64,000 bases of DNA from Bacteroidia bacterium. Its GTDB lineage: Bacteria; Bacteroidota; Bacteroidia; B-17B0; Aurantibacillaceae. The notes under the pieces are model-generated. The model made no database searches, was not told the DNA's origin, and worked only from the letters and a program-made list of their open reading frames with translations. The DNA is taken from positions 40,338 through 104,337 of the forward strand of contig JACMNO010000109.1 in the NCBI GenBank assembly GCA_014378485.1, read 5' to 3'. This document shows, in pieces, positions 9,331-16,270 of this stretch (the first letter of the stretch is position 1; every line of letters begins with the position of its first letter). The translations under genes and the position numbers were made by a program.

Positions 9331-10296
9331 AGGTAATTTAATTTCTTTCGCACATCTAAAGTGACCTTCAGGACAAGCTTTATATCCATGCAGTCCACAG
9401 GGTTTGCAATATAGATCTTTCACTTCTATAACCGATGAAATGTAGGATAGAGGATAAAATCCGAAGGACGGAACTGTGGAGCAAAAGAAACCTGTTGTTG
9501 GAGCATTACCGGCTGATGCTAAATGTAAAGGACCACTATCGTTCACATAATTCATTTTAGCATGCTTCATTAATTCACAGGATTCCAATAACGAAAGTTC
9601 TCCCGCTAAAATCTGAATCGAAGAATGATTACTTGCACTCTTTATTTCTTCGCATAATAGTTTGTCAGTTGGTCCGCCTAATAAATAAATAGTTACTTCT
9701 TTCGGAATGCTATTAGATAGTTCGATCCATTTATCTTTTGGAAGTTGCTTAGTGAACCAAACTGAGGAAGGAGCCATGCAAACAAACGCCTGTGAAGTAA
9801 ACGGTTCTATTTTTAAAAATTGTTTGAACGTTGGATACAATTTTGGTTTGGCTGCAACCTTATCAGTGATTGATGCTATCAGGTCGTTGTAGCGTTCAGT
9901 TTCATGCCTTCCATCGCCAATCTTATGTTTTGATTTATTATTAAATAAAAAAGAGAAAGGATTTTTATCATAACCGGATGTATATTGTGCTTTAGAAAAT
10001 GCCGTTAAAAATCCTGAACTGGCATAACGGTGCAAATTAATAACGGTATCAAATTTTTGTTTTCTTATTGTTTTTAATAAACTGAATAAGCTTTTGTATT
10101 TGCCTTCCTTTTTATTCCACACCAGTGTTTGCGCCAAGAATGGATGCTCTTGGTATAAAGATTCATTGCCTTTACGAACGAGGATTGAAATTCTGGACTG
10201 CGGAAAAAACGAATGTAATTTTTCTAAAACGGAAGACGCTAAAATGGCATCACCAATAAAAGCAGTTTGAATAACAAGTATGTTTTGATTTTTCAA
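9319..10296 (-). CDS. Glycosyltransferase family 9 (heptosyltransferase-like)
   Basis: 325 residues. The N-terminal ILVIQTAFIGDAILAS, the central SVWFTKQLPKDKW and the C-terminal VNDSGPLHLASA (donor-binding region) are the hallmarks of GT9 enzymes that add heptose or related sugars to lipopolysaccharide core; acceptor and donor here are unknown. The start is TTG at 10294-10296: the conserved beta-strand begins at residue 6 and no in-frame ATG exists between the dapD stop and it. Only 3 nt separate it from dapD upstream, so the two are co-transcribed. A cysteine-rich tail (CKPCGLHGYKAC..C) near the C-terminus is typical of some GT9 members and may bind a metal. Confidence 0.85.
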   Translation of the reverse strand: MKNQNILVIQTAFIGDAILASSVLEKLHSFFPQSRISILVRKGNESLYQEHPFLAQTLVWNKKEGKYKSLFSLLKTIRKQKFDTVINLHRYASSGFLTAFSKAQYTSGYDKNPFSFLFNNKSKHKIGDGRHETERYNDLIASITDKVAAKPKLYPTFKQFLKIEPFTSQAFVCMAPSSVWFTKQLPKDKWIELSNSIPKEVTIYLLGGPTDKLLCEEIKSASNHSSIQILAGELSLLESCELMKHAKMNYVNDSGPLHLASAGNAPTTGFFCSTVPSFGFYPLSYISSVIEVKDLYCKPCGLHGYKACPEGHFRCAKEIKLPLFK

Positions 10297-10299
10297 GTT

Positions 10300-11109
10300 T
10301 TATACAGCCACGTTATGTTCCCTTAAAGCATCATTTAAGGAAGTTTTTAAATCGGTACTTGCTTTACGCTTTCCGATTATTAAAGCACAAGGCACCTGGA
10401 ACTCTCCCGCAGGAAATTGTTTGGTATAGGAACCCGGAATAACCACGCTCCTTTCAGGAACATAACCTTTGGTTTCTAAAGGCGAATTTCCAGTTACATC
10501 AATAATTTTCGTAGACATTGTTAAGCATACATTAGCGCCTAATACAGCTTCTTTTCCAACATGAACCCCTTCTACCACAATGCATCTTGAACCAATGAAA
10601 CAGTTATCTTCGATAATTACAGGTGCGGCCTGTATAGGTTCCAACACGCCACCAATTCCAACTCCCCCGCTTAAATGAACGTGTTTGCCAATCTGAGCAC
10701 AACTACCAACAGTAGCCCAGGTATCCACCATGGTTCCTTCATCAACGTAGGCTCCTATATTTACGAAACTTGGCATCATGATCACACCTTTGGAAATATA
10801 AGAACCATAGCGTGCTATGGAACCAGGAACTGTTCTGACACCAGCGACAGCGAAATTGTTTTTTAATTTCATTTTATCATGAAACTCAAACGGGCCAACT
10901 TCCATGGTGTGCATCTGCTGGATAGGAAAGTATAAGATGACTGCCTTTTTGATCCAATCATTAACCTGCCATTTGCCATCCGGCTTTGGTTCAGCAACCC
11001 TGATTTTGCCTTTATCAAGGTCTTCAATAATTTGTCGTATAGCATCCTGGTTAGAAGGATTTTTTAATAATTCCCTGTCATCCCAAATGGATTCGATAAT
11101 GCTTTGCAT
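10300..11109 (-). CDS. dapD: 2,3,4,5-tetrahydropyridine-2,6-dicarboxylate N-succinyltransferase
   Basis: 269 residues, close to the usual ~274. It transfers succinyl from succinyl-CoA to tetrahydrodipicolinate in the diaminopimelate/lysine pathway, feeding peptidoglycan synthesis. The N-terminal helical domain (QSIIESIWDDR; GKIRVAEP) is followed by a left-handed beta-helix of hexapeptide repeats (ARYGSYISKGVIMMPSFVNI, DTWATVGSCAQIGKHVHLSG, GGVLEP). The ATG at 11107-11109 is unambiguous. It forms an operon with the GT9 gene and is divergent from tRNA-Arg. Confidence 0.95.
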   Translation of the reverse strand: MQSIIESIWDDRELLKNPSNQDAIRQIIEDLDKGKIRVAEPKPDGKWQVNDWIKKAVILYFPIQQMHTMEVGPFEFHDKMKLKNNFAVAGVRTVPGSIARYGSYISKGVIMMPSFVNIGAYVDEGTMVDTWATVGSCAQIGKHVHLSGGVGIGGVLEPIQAAPVIIEDNCFIGSRCIVVEGVHVGKEAVLGANVCLTMSTKIIDVTGNSPLETKGYVPERSVVIPGSYTKQFPAGEFQVPCALIIGKRKASTDLKTSLNDALREHNVAV

Positions 11110-11127
11110 AAATTTCGGTTAAAATTG

Positions 11128-11157
11128 TTTGCAATTTAACTAAAATAAGTATATTTG
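11128..11157 (+). promoter_or_regulatory. Promoter of tRNA-Arg
   Basis: TTTG at 11128-11131, an 18-nt spacer and TATATTTG at 11150-11157 match the Bacteroidota promoter consensus closely. Transcription would start near 11163, about 14 nt before the tRNA. Confidence 0.65.
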
Positions 11158-11176
11158 CACTCCAATTTTTTGGATT

Positions 11177-11250
11177 GGTTGTGTAGCTCAATTGGATAGA
11201 GCATCTCACTACGGATGAGAAGGTTTGGGGTTCGAATCCCTACACGATCA
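11177..11250 (+). tRNA. tRNA-Arg (anticodon ACG)
   Basis: A full cloverleaf can be drawn: acceptor GGTTGTG/CACGATC (with two G-U pairs), D arm GCTCAATTGGATAGAGC, anticodon stem TCTCA/TGAGA with loop CTACGGA, T arm TGGGG-TTCGAAT-CCCTA. The anticodon is ACG. CCA is not encoded. A hairpin terminator follows at 11255. Confidence 0.95.
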
Positions 11251-11254
11251 CACT

Positions 11255-11287
11255 AAAACCCTTTGAAAAGCAGAGGGTTTTGCTTTT
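11255..11287 (+). terminator. Hairpin terminator after tRNA-Arg
   Basis: AAAACCCTTTG pairs with CAGAGGGTTTT across a short loop and is followed by GCTTTT, placing a Rho-independent terminator five bases after the tRNA. Confidence 0.6.
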
Positions 11288-11302
11288 AATAAATGGTGAG
11301 AG

Positions 11303-11349
11303 TATCCGCCAGTTGGCGAAATCGAATTCATATCCGCTGGTTAGTGGAC
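11303..11349. repeat. Pair of CCGCCAGTTGGCG-like palindromes between two tRNAs
   Basis: TATCCGCCAGTTGGCGAA (11303-11320) and TATCCGCTGGTTAGTGGAC (11331-11349) are two versions of one palindrome. Related forms occur at 48696-48711 and, less closely, at 25630-25650. I recall such CCGCCAGCTGGCGG-type repeats from other Bacteroidota genomes, but cannot verify it here. No function assigned. Confidence 0.45.
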
Positions 11350-11381
11350 AAGAGTTCAGAGTTCTTTAAAATAAAATATTT

Positions 11382-11455
11382 GGTGAGGTAGCTCAGTTGG
11401 TTAGAGCATCGGATTCATAACCCGAAGGTCACGAGTTCAAATCTCGTTCTCACTA
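11382..11455 (+). tRNA. tRNA-Met (anticodon CAT, elongator type)
   Basis: Acceptor GGTGAGG/TCTCACT, D arm GCTCAGTTGGTTAGAGC, anticodon stem TCGG/CCGA with loop TTCATAA, T arm ACGAG-TTCAAAT-CTCGT. The anticodon is CAT. The anticodon stem lacks the three G-C pairs of initiator tRNA, so an elongator Met tRNA (or, less likely, an Ile tRNA with lysidine) is indicated. There is an A-C apposition next to the anticodon loop. CCA is not encoded. Confidence 0.93.
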
Positions 11456-11458
11456 CAC

Positions 11459-11536
11459 ACGAGTTCATCACGCTACAGCGTGACGTTCTCACTACACACG
11501 AGTTCATCACGCTACAGCGTGACGTTCTCACTACAA
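11459..11536 (+). repeat. Two tandem 39-bp broken copies of the tRNA-Met 3' end
   Basis: Each unit (11459-11497 and 11498-11536) reads ACGAGTTCA, then a 16-bp palindrome TCACGC-TACA-GCGTGA, then CGTTCTCACTACAC (last base A in unit 2). Removing the palindrome leaves the T arm and acceptor end of the preceding tRNA-Met, with five bases (AATCT) replaced by the palindrome. The same palindrome occurs at four other places in the window. The tRNA precursor therefore carries two extra T-arm-like hairpins before its terminator. Confidence 0.8.
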
Positions 11537-11568
11537 AGTCCATTCGTGCCCTGCGAATGGACTTTTTT
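11535..11568 (+). terminator. Terminator of the tRNA-Met transcript
   Basis: AAAGTCCATTCG and CGAATGGACTTTTTT form a strong stem with a TGCCCTG loop and a T run. It lies 8 nt before the GIY-YIG start codon, so that gene is separated from tRNA transcription. Confidence 0.75.
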
Positions 11569-11576
11569 ATGTACAA

Positions 11577-11819
11577 ATGTTTACTGTTTACGTTTTATAT
11601 TCAGAAAAATACAATAAGATTTATATTGGATATACGTCCAATATTGAACAAAGACTATTGGCTCACAATGAACTGGAAACAAAAGGGTATACGTTAAGGT
11701 ATCGACCGTGGAAAGTAATTTATACAGAGATTTTTCCAGAAAAGCTAGATGCCCAGAAAAGGTAAAAACAATTGAAAAGTGCCAAAGGCAGGGAATTCAT
11801 TTGGTCTTTAGTTAGTTAG
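11577..11819 (+). pseudogene. GIY-YIG endonuclease with in-frame nonsense codon
   Basis: The reading frame starts MFTVYVLYS and has YKIYIGYTSN, the GIY-YIG core, at residues ~13-23, with the catalytic Arg in IEQRLLAHN. It stops at TAA 11763-11765 after DAQKR, but the same frame continues with KQLKSAKGREFIWSLVS and a normal TAG at 11817-11819. Small family members normally read REKQLKSAKGREFIW here, so TAA most likely replaced GAA by one substitution. The product would lose its last helix. These short (~80-100 residue) UPF0213-type nucleases are often seen next to tRNA or rRNA genes in Bacteroidota (my recollection). A 3'-end fragment of the gene recurs at 14331-14370. Confidence 0.8.
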
Positions 11820-11827
11820 AGCTAAGT

Positions 11828-11871
11828 CAAATATCGAAACACATAAATCATTATTTCCAACTACAGTTAGG
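11828..11871 (+). pseudogene. Duplicated 5' fragment of type III methyltransferase gene
   Basis: About 42 bp starting CAAATATCGAAACAC repeat 14110-14151 with two or three mismatches. In the copy at 14110 this codes for NIETLKSLFPTIV of the Mod N-terminus. Here it is joined on the left to the GIY-YIG 3' end and on the right, at TTAG, to the terminal-inverted-repeat element. Confidence 0.75.
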
Positions 11872-12262
11872 GTTCACTCAAAACACTGAAATAGTAATAG
11901 ATTCAACTATTTTAAAGAGTTTACTTTCTTTTTTATGCACGGCTTTTGCGGAAAATATTTAAAAAGGTTTGAATCATTTAGCGGCACATTTATCATACGT
12001 TAGTCACGCCATGGCATGAGTGCGGCTGCTTTTTGCGAATTGCGGAGCACTCATTTATTCCTATGCATAATATAAACAACATGAATAAAGAGTGCGAACT
12101 ACGATTTTTTAGGCGACGCTGCGGAGACATTTTGTGTGATAAAAAATGGGAGTTGGTCTTTCGCCTTGGGTTTTTGTTTCTTTGCAGTTTATCCTGAGCG
12201 CAGTCGAAGGACCAAGCAAAAAGAGAATAAAAAGTTAAATTGACTTATTGTGTGAACCCTAA
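11867..12262 (+). mobile_element. ~396-bp non-autonomous element with 11-bp terminal inverted repeats
   Basis: It begins TTAGGGTTCAC (11867-11877) and ends GTGAACCCTAA (12252-12262), perfect inverted repeats that extend to 14 of 15 bases. Most of its length reappears in inverted orientation at 63697-64000. Inside are a copy of the TCACGC palindrome with one mismatch (12004-12019), a GAGTGC..GCACTC hairpin, and a short frame beginning MNKE that is seen in both copies but ends early here because ~30 bp containing CCTGAGCGCAGTCGAAGG replaced part of it. No transposase is encoded and I see no clear target duplication. MITE-like mobility is inferred from the termini and the second copy. Confidence 0.7.
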
Positions 12263-12352
12263 ATACACAGGTTAAAATAAATTCCGAAGTGCAATTTAGG
12301 CGTTCCGAAATAGTAAAACTTAAAAACGAGCTTAAAAATTAATAATTAATCG

Positions 12353-12376
12353 TATATTTGTTGGGTATAACCAACA
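12353..12376 (+). promoter_or_regulatory. hipBA promoter and likely HipB operator
   Basis: TATATTTG (12353-12360) is a consensus -7 box. Overlapping its end is a perfect inverted repeat TGTTGG-GTATAA-CCAACA (12359-12376), covering the expected transcription start, 22 nt before the hipB ATG. An operator here would let HipB, alone or with HipA, repress the operon, as known for E. coli hipBA (whose operator sequence is different). Inferred from position and symmetry. Confidence 0.5.
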
Positions 12377-12398
12377 TTAAATAAGTAATTAAACTATA

Positions 12399-12752
12399 AT
12401 GACGGATAATAACAACATACATATCAATGCGATGAGTGATAACGCTATAGTGGAAACTATAAGCGCCTTCATTAAGCATCACCGTTTAGAGCAAAATAAA
12501 ACTCAATCTCAGTTAGCTGCTGAAGCTGGTATCAATCGTTCTACTATGGTAGAATTTGAAAAAGGACAGCGAGCAAATATGATTACATTTATTCAATTAC
12601 TGAGAGCATTAAATTTGTTACATGTATTAAAGCAGTTTGAAATTCAACAACAATTAAGTCCTATTCAATTGGCAAAACTTGAACAATCAAAACGTAAAAG
12701 GGCTTCAAAGACAAAAACAGCAACAAAAAAAACTAATTCAAACTGGTCGTGA
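12399..12752 (+). CDS. hipB: HipB-type antitoxin / XRE-family repressor
   Basis: 117 residues. Residues ~17-78 are a Cro/C1-type helix-turn-helix: the KTQSQLAAEAGI / STMVEFEKGQR helices carry the recognition region. Residues ~85-117 form a Lys/Arg-rich tail that could contact DNA or HipA. It should neutralise the HipA kinase by complex formation and autorepress through the dyad at 12359-12376. The TGA overlaps the hipA GTG by 4 bp, so the two are translationally coupled in the usual antitoxin-first order. Nothing in the sequence looks broken. Confidence 0.85.
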   Translation: MTDNNNIHINAMSDNAIVETISAFIKHHRLEQNKTQSQLAAEAGINRSTMVEFEKGQRANMITFIQLLRALNLLHVLKQFEIQQQLSPIQLAKLEQSKRKRASKTKTATKKTNSNWS

Positions 12753-14041
12753 TAACAACAGCTTTTATAAATATTTGGAATCAACGTGTGGGAGCTATTG
12801 CCTGGGACTCACTTACTGGCCTCGGCTCATTTGAATATGATAGTACATTTTTTAAAAATAGCTGGAATCTTTCTCCAATTAAAATGCCTATTGAAAACGC
12901 CAATAGAAGAATTTTTACATTTAGTGAACTACGAGATATAAAAACATTTAGAGGATTACCTGGCTTATTGGCAGATGTATTACCTGACAAATATGGTAAT
13001 GCATTAATAAACACTTGGCTTACTCTTAATGGTAGGGCATCAGACAGTTTAAATCCAGTAGAAACACTTTGTTTTATTGGCCAAAGGGGTATGGGAGCTT
13101 TAGAATTTGAACCTGTAACACAAAAAACATCAAACAAATCAAGTAAAATTGAAATTAATAGTTTGGTTGAAGTTGCTGAAAAAATATTAGCAGGTAGACA
13201 AGATTTTAGCACAAACTTAAAGGCAAATGAAGAAAAGGCTTTACTTGATATTTTAAAGATTGGAACATCAGCAGGTGGAGCAAGAGCTAAAGCGGTTATT
13301 GCATATAACTCTAAAACTAAAGTGGTGCGAAGCGGTCAAGCCGATGCACCAAAAGGATTTGCACATTGGTTAATAAAATTTGATGGAGTAACAGATAAAC
13401 AGTTTGGCGCATCTAGTGGTTATGGTCGTGTTGAAATGGCTTATTACTTAATGGCTAAAAATGCAGGTATTGAAATGACAGAATGCAGACTGCATGAAGA
13501 AAATGGAAGAGCACATTTTATGACAAAAAGATTTGACCGTGAACACGGAAAAGAAAAACTGCATGTGCAAAGTTTTTGTGCCATGCAACATTACGATTTT
13601 AATGAGTTAAACTTATATAGCTATGAACAATTATTTGAAACCATGCGAATGCTTGGCTTACATTATCCTCAAGCAGAGCAACTATACCGAAGAATGATTT
13701 TTAATGTAATGGCACGAAACTGTGATGACCATACTAAAAATTTTATGTTTATCATGGATAAAAAAGGCGTATGGAAACTTTCCCCTGCTTATGATGTTTG
13801 CCATGCTTATAGGCCAAATAGCGAATGGGTTAGCCAACATGTGTTAAGTGTAAATGGTAAAAGGAAAGAAATTACAAAAGCCGATTTGTTAGAAGTGGCA
13901 AAACAAATGAATGTAAAAAAAGCTGAAGCCATTATTAAACAAATTGCAGATGTAGTAAGTAATTGGAGCTATTATGCAGACGAAGTAAAGGTTGAAAAAA
14001 AATTAAAACAAGCAATACAAGAAACATTGATTATACTTTAA
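12749..14041 (+). CDS. hipA: HipA-type Ser/Thr kinase toxin
   Basis: 430 residues, close to E. coli HipA (440). The N-terminal subdomain (to ~105) contains GLPGLLADVLPDKYGN. The kinase core has the P-loop-like TSAGGARAKAVI (~173), the catalytic segment NVMARNCDDHTKNF (~320-333, Asp plus Asn), and the metal-binding LSPAYDV (~344-350). E. coli HipA phosphorylates glutamyl-tRNA synthetase and causes growth arrest/persistence; the target here is not known. The start is GTG overlapping the hipB stop. The truncated mod gene begins 13 nt downstream, so it was, or is, in the same operon. The frame is intact. Confidence 0.9.
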   Translation: MITTAFINIWNQRVGAIAWDSLTGLGSFEYDSTFFKNSWNLSPIKMPIENANRRIFTFSELRDIKTFRGLPGLLADVLPDKYGNALINTWLTLNGRASDSLNPVETLCFIGQRGMGALEFEPVTQKTSNKSSKIEINSLVEVAEKILAGRQDFSTNLKANEEKALLDILKIGTSAGGARAKAVIAYNSKTKVVRSGQADAPKGFAHWLIKFDGVTDKQFGASSGYGRVEMAYYLMAKNAGIEMTECRLHEENGRAHFMTKRFDREHGKEKLHVQSFCAMQHYDFNELNLYSYEQLFETMRMLGLHYPQAEQLYRRMIFNVMARNCDDHTKNFMFIMDKKGVWKLSPAYDVCHAYRPNSEWVSQHVLSVNGKRKEITKADLLEVAKQMNVKKAEAIIKQIADVVSNWSYYADEVKVEKKLKQAIQETLIIL

Positions 14042-14054
14042 GGAATTATAGCTC

Positions 14055-14336
14055 GTGGAAAAAATTACAAAAGTCCACCCACTAAGTAAAAGCGAAGATT
14101 TTTTACAGGCAAATATCGAAACACTTAAATCATTATTTCCAACTATAGTTAAGGAAGGTAATATTGATTCGAAAGAATTAGAAGCTTTACTAAGTGATGA
14201 AATAGAAACTTCTGATGATTACTACCGCTTTAATTGGGCTGGTAAAAGCGATGCAAGACGTGAGGCAAATAAATCTTCTACTGCAACACTTAGGCCTGCA
14301 AAAGAGGAAAGTGAAAATTGGGACACTACACCATAG
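14055..14336 (+). pseudogene. Truncated N-terminus of a type III restriction-modification methyltransferase (Mod)
   Basis: 93 codons from GTG 14055. HPLSKSEDF, NIETLKSLFPTIV, FNWAGKSDARR, STATLRPAKEESENWDTT is the typical N-terminal signature of type III Mod proteins, which normally continue with an NLYIEGDNLEVL block and the DPPYNTG catalytic motif. Here the frame jumps after WDTT into a GIY-YIG 3' fragment and stops at once, so all catalytic motifs are missing and no res gene follows. It cannot methylate DNA. It follows hipA by 13 nt, which suggests the ancestral order hipB-hipA-mod. Confidence 0.85.
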
Positions 14337-14370
14337 GCAGGGAATTCATTTGATCTTTAGTTGGTTAGAG
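14331..14370 (+). repeat. Second copy of the GIY-YIG gene 3' end
   Basis: 40 bp that match 11782-11821 with three mismatches (core GGCAGGGAATTCATTTG). It marks the right rearrangement junction of the hipBA/mod block: the mod frame is cut exactly where this fragment starts. The following ~140 bp to the citrate synthase promoter hold nothing I recognise. Confidence 0.75.
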
Positions 14371-14514
14371 AAAAAAACCATCATTTTATTACTAACAATC
14401 CTTACAAAATTCTTATTATATCTATTTTATCAGATGCTTGTATTTTCATAAATTAAACTCTAAAAAAAGTATTACTTTTATTTCTGATTTGATCTAAAAA
14501 TAATTCAAATTAAA

Positions 14515-14545
14515 TTTGTTTAAATCAATACACTGCATAAATTTA
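14515..14545 (+). promoter_or_regulatory. Likely citrate synthase promoter
   Basis: TTTG (14515-14518), a 19-nt spacer and TAAATTTA (14538-14545, one mismatch from TAnnTTTG) give a good Bacteroidota promoter 24 nt before the ATG at 14570. Confidence 0.4.
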
Positions 14546-14569
14546 CAAGGTTTTTAAAACGATTATAAA

Positions 14570-15892
14570 ATGGATAGGTTAAAAGATAAGTTTCGCGAAA
14601 AGGCAGTGCCTTTAGCGGCAGAAATTAAAGATATTATCAAAAATCATGGTGATCTTAAATTAGGCGAATATACTGTAGCTCAAGTTTACCAAGGAATGAA
14701 GGGTATGATTGGTATGGTTACCGAAACATCTAAATTGGATCCGGAAGAAGGAATTCGGTTTAGAGGTTATTCTATTCCCGAATTGCGTAAGCATTTACCA
14801 AAAGCGCCTGGTGGTACAGAACCATTGCCTGAAGGTATATTTTATTTAATGCTGGTTGGTGAATTGCCAACACAGGATGATGTGAGTTTTATCACCAACG
14901 AATGGCAAAAGCGAAGCAATGTACCTAAACACGTTTTTGATGTCATTGAAAAATTACCTACTGACACACATCCGATGACACAGTTTGTGATCGGGATCAT
15001 GGCGATGCAAACAGAAAGTTTATTTGCAAAGGCTTATGCTAAAGGCATTAACAAAAAAGATTATTGGGATTATGTATACGAAGATTCAATGAATCTTATT
15101 GCTCGTTTACCAAGAGTTGCAGCCTATATATACCGTCGTAAATACAAAAATGGAGTTCATATTGAACCGGATCATAAATTGGATTGGGCAGCTAATTTTG
15201 CTCACATGCTTGGTTACGAAGAATTTGATATGAAGCGCCTAATGCGTTTATATTTAACGATTCATGTGGATCATGAAGGAGGAAACGTTTCTGCACACGC
15301 AACCCATTTGGTTGGCTCAGCATTAAGCGATCCGTATTTAGCCTTTGCAGCCGGTATGAACGGACTTGCAGGCCCATTACACGGATTGGCAAATCAGGAA
15401 GTATTAAGCTGGATCATGGAATTGAAAGAAGCGTTGGGTGGCGGATTACCAACTAAGGAACAGATAGCTGATTATATTAAAAAGACATTGGCTGAAGGAA
15501 AAGTAGTTCCGGGATATGGCCACGCAGTTTTGCGTAAAACCGATCCACGTTTTACAGCCCAGCAGGACTTTTACAAAACCTATATTAAGCATGACAACAT
15601 TTGTGAAATAGTACAAATGGTATATGAAGTAGCCCCTCCGATTCTTGAATCTACCGGTAAGATCAAGAATCCATGGCCAAACGTAGATGCTCACTCAGGT
15701 GCTTTACTAGTTCATTATGGAATGCATGAATATGATTTTTATACTGTCTTATTCGGTGTTTCTCGTGCATTGGGTGTGTTAGCTAGTCTGGTGTGGGATA
15801 GAGCAACAGGCTCTGCTATTGAAAGGCCTAACTCAACTACTACAGAAAATATTAAAGCCAAGATCAAGGCTGCGCAGGAAGCAAAAGCTTAG
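14570..15892 (+). CDS. gltA: Citrate synthase
   Basis: 440 residues, typical of the long bacterial form. It condenses acetyl-CoA with oxaloacetate, the entry to the TCA cycle. Visible active-site segments are HEGGNVSAH (~234-242), PGYGHAVLRKTDPRF (~316, catalytic His) and VDAHSGALL (~372, catalytic Asp). It stands alone between the accessory hipBA block and a double terminator, with its own promoter. The residues needed for activity are all present. Confidence 0.95.
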   Translation: MDRLKDKFREKAVPLAAEIKDIIKNHGDLKLGEYTVAQVYQGMKGMIGMVTETSKLDPEEGIRFRGYSIPELRKHLPKAPGGTEPLPEGIFYLMLVGELPTQDDVSFITNEWQKRSNVPKHVFDVIEKLPTDTHPMTQFVIGIMAMQTESLFAKAYAKGINKKDYWDYVYEDSMNLIARLPRVAAYIYRRKYKNGVHIEPDHKLDWAANFAHMLGYEEFDMKRLMRLYLTIHVDHEGGNVSAHATHLVGSALSDPYLAFAAGMNGLAGPLHGLANQEVLSWIMELKEALGGGLPTKEQIADYIKKTLAEGKVVPGYGHAVLRKTDPRFTAQQDFYKTYIKHDNICEIVQMVYEVAPPILESTGKIKNPWPNVDAHSGALLVHYGMHEYDFYTVLFGVSRALGVLASLVWDRATGSAIERPNSTTTENIKAKIKAAQEAKA

Positions 15893-15914
15893 AAAGGAGC
15901 GATTTATTAAATTT

Positions 15915-15950
15915 AAATCCCATGCGCAACGTTGCGGATGGGATTTTTTA
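15915..15950 (+). terminator. Citrate synthase terminator
   Basis: AAATCCCAT and ATGGGATTT flank an inner GCAAC/GTTGC pairing and are followed by a T run. The long near-perfect stem lies 22 nt after the stop codon. Confidence 0.75.
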
Positions 15951-15962
15951 TTATTGAATTGA

Positions 15963-15979
15963 GGGGGCAACCCCCTTTT
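15963..15979 (+). terminator. Second short hairpin, GGGGG-CAA-CCCCC
   Basis: A 5-bp all-GC stem with a three-base loop followed by TTTT. A back-up terminator is likely, although the loop is minimal. Confidence 0.4.
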
Positions 15980-16035
15980 ATTTACTGTTAATATAATATA
16001 GTTTTGATTTTAGTATTAATTTAAACTTTAAGAAT

Positions 16036-16071
16036 ATGAAAAAGATATTACTATTATTAGGAGGTGTTTAA
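16036..16071 (+). other. 12-codon frame resembling a signal-peptide start (gene relic?)
   Basis: ATG starts MKKILLLLGGV followed directly by TAA, which looks like the first residues of a secreted protein cut short. About 85 bp downstream is a terminator (16155-16181). The rest of 15980-16270 holds no gene. It may be a remnant of a deleted exported-protein gene or a short leader; no function can be claimed. Confidence 0.25.
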
Positions 16072-16154
16072 TTTCCATTAAAACAAGTACCATTTAATTT
16101 ATACGATTTGACACTTTTTGTAGAGTGAATATTGTTTACTCGAATTTATGTTTG

Positions 16155-16181
16155 AAAATCAGGCTTTGCCTGATTTTTTTT
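16155..16181 (+). terminator. Hairpin terminator AATCAGGC-TTT-GCCTGATT
   Basis: A perfect stem with a T run, lying after the 12-codon frame and before the TPR/SpoIIE gene. It presumably ends the transcript of whatever once stood here. Confidence 0.65.
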
Positions 16182-16270
16182 AGCATATTTCTAATCACCT
16201 TTTTGTGATGTAATACCCTGCTAATCAGTCCGCATCGGATTAACTTATTTTTTATATCTTTAATGACACT

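Noticed and set aside
11459..11536. Tandem repeats with palindromes could be a CRISPR array
   Set aside because: Only two units, no spacers between them, no cas genes, and the units are derived from the tRNA.
14055..14336. Active type III restriction-modification system
   Set aside because: All catalytic motifs of Mod are missing and there is no res gene.
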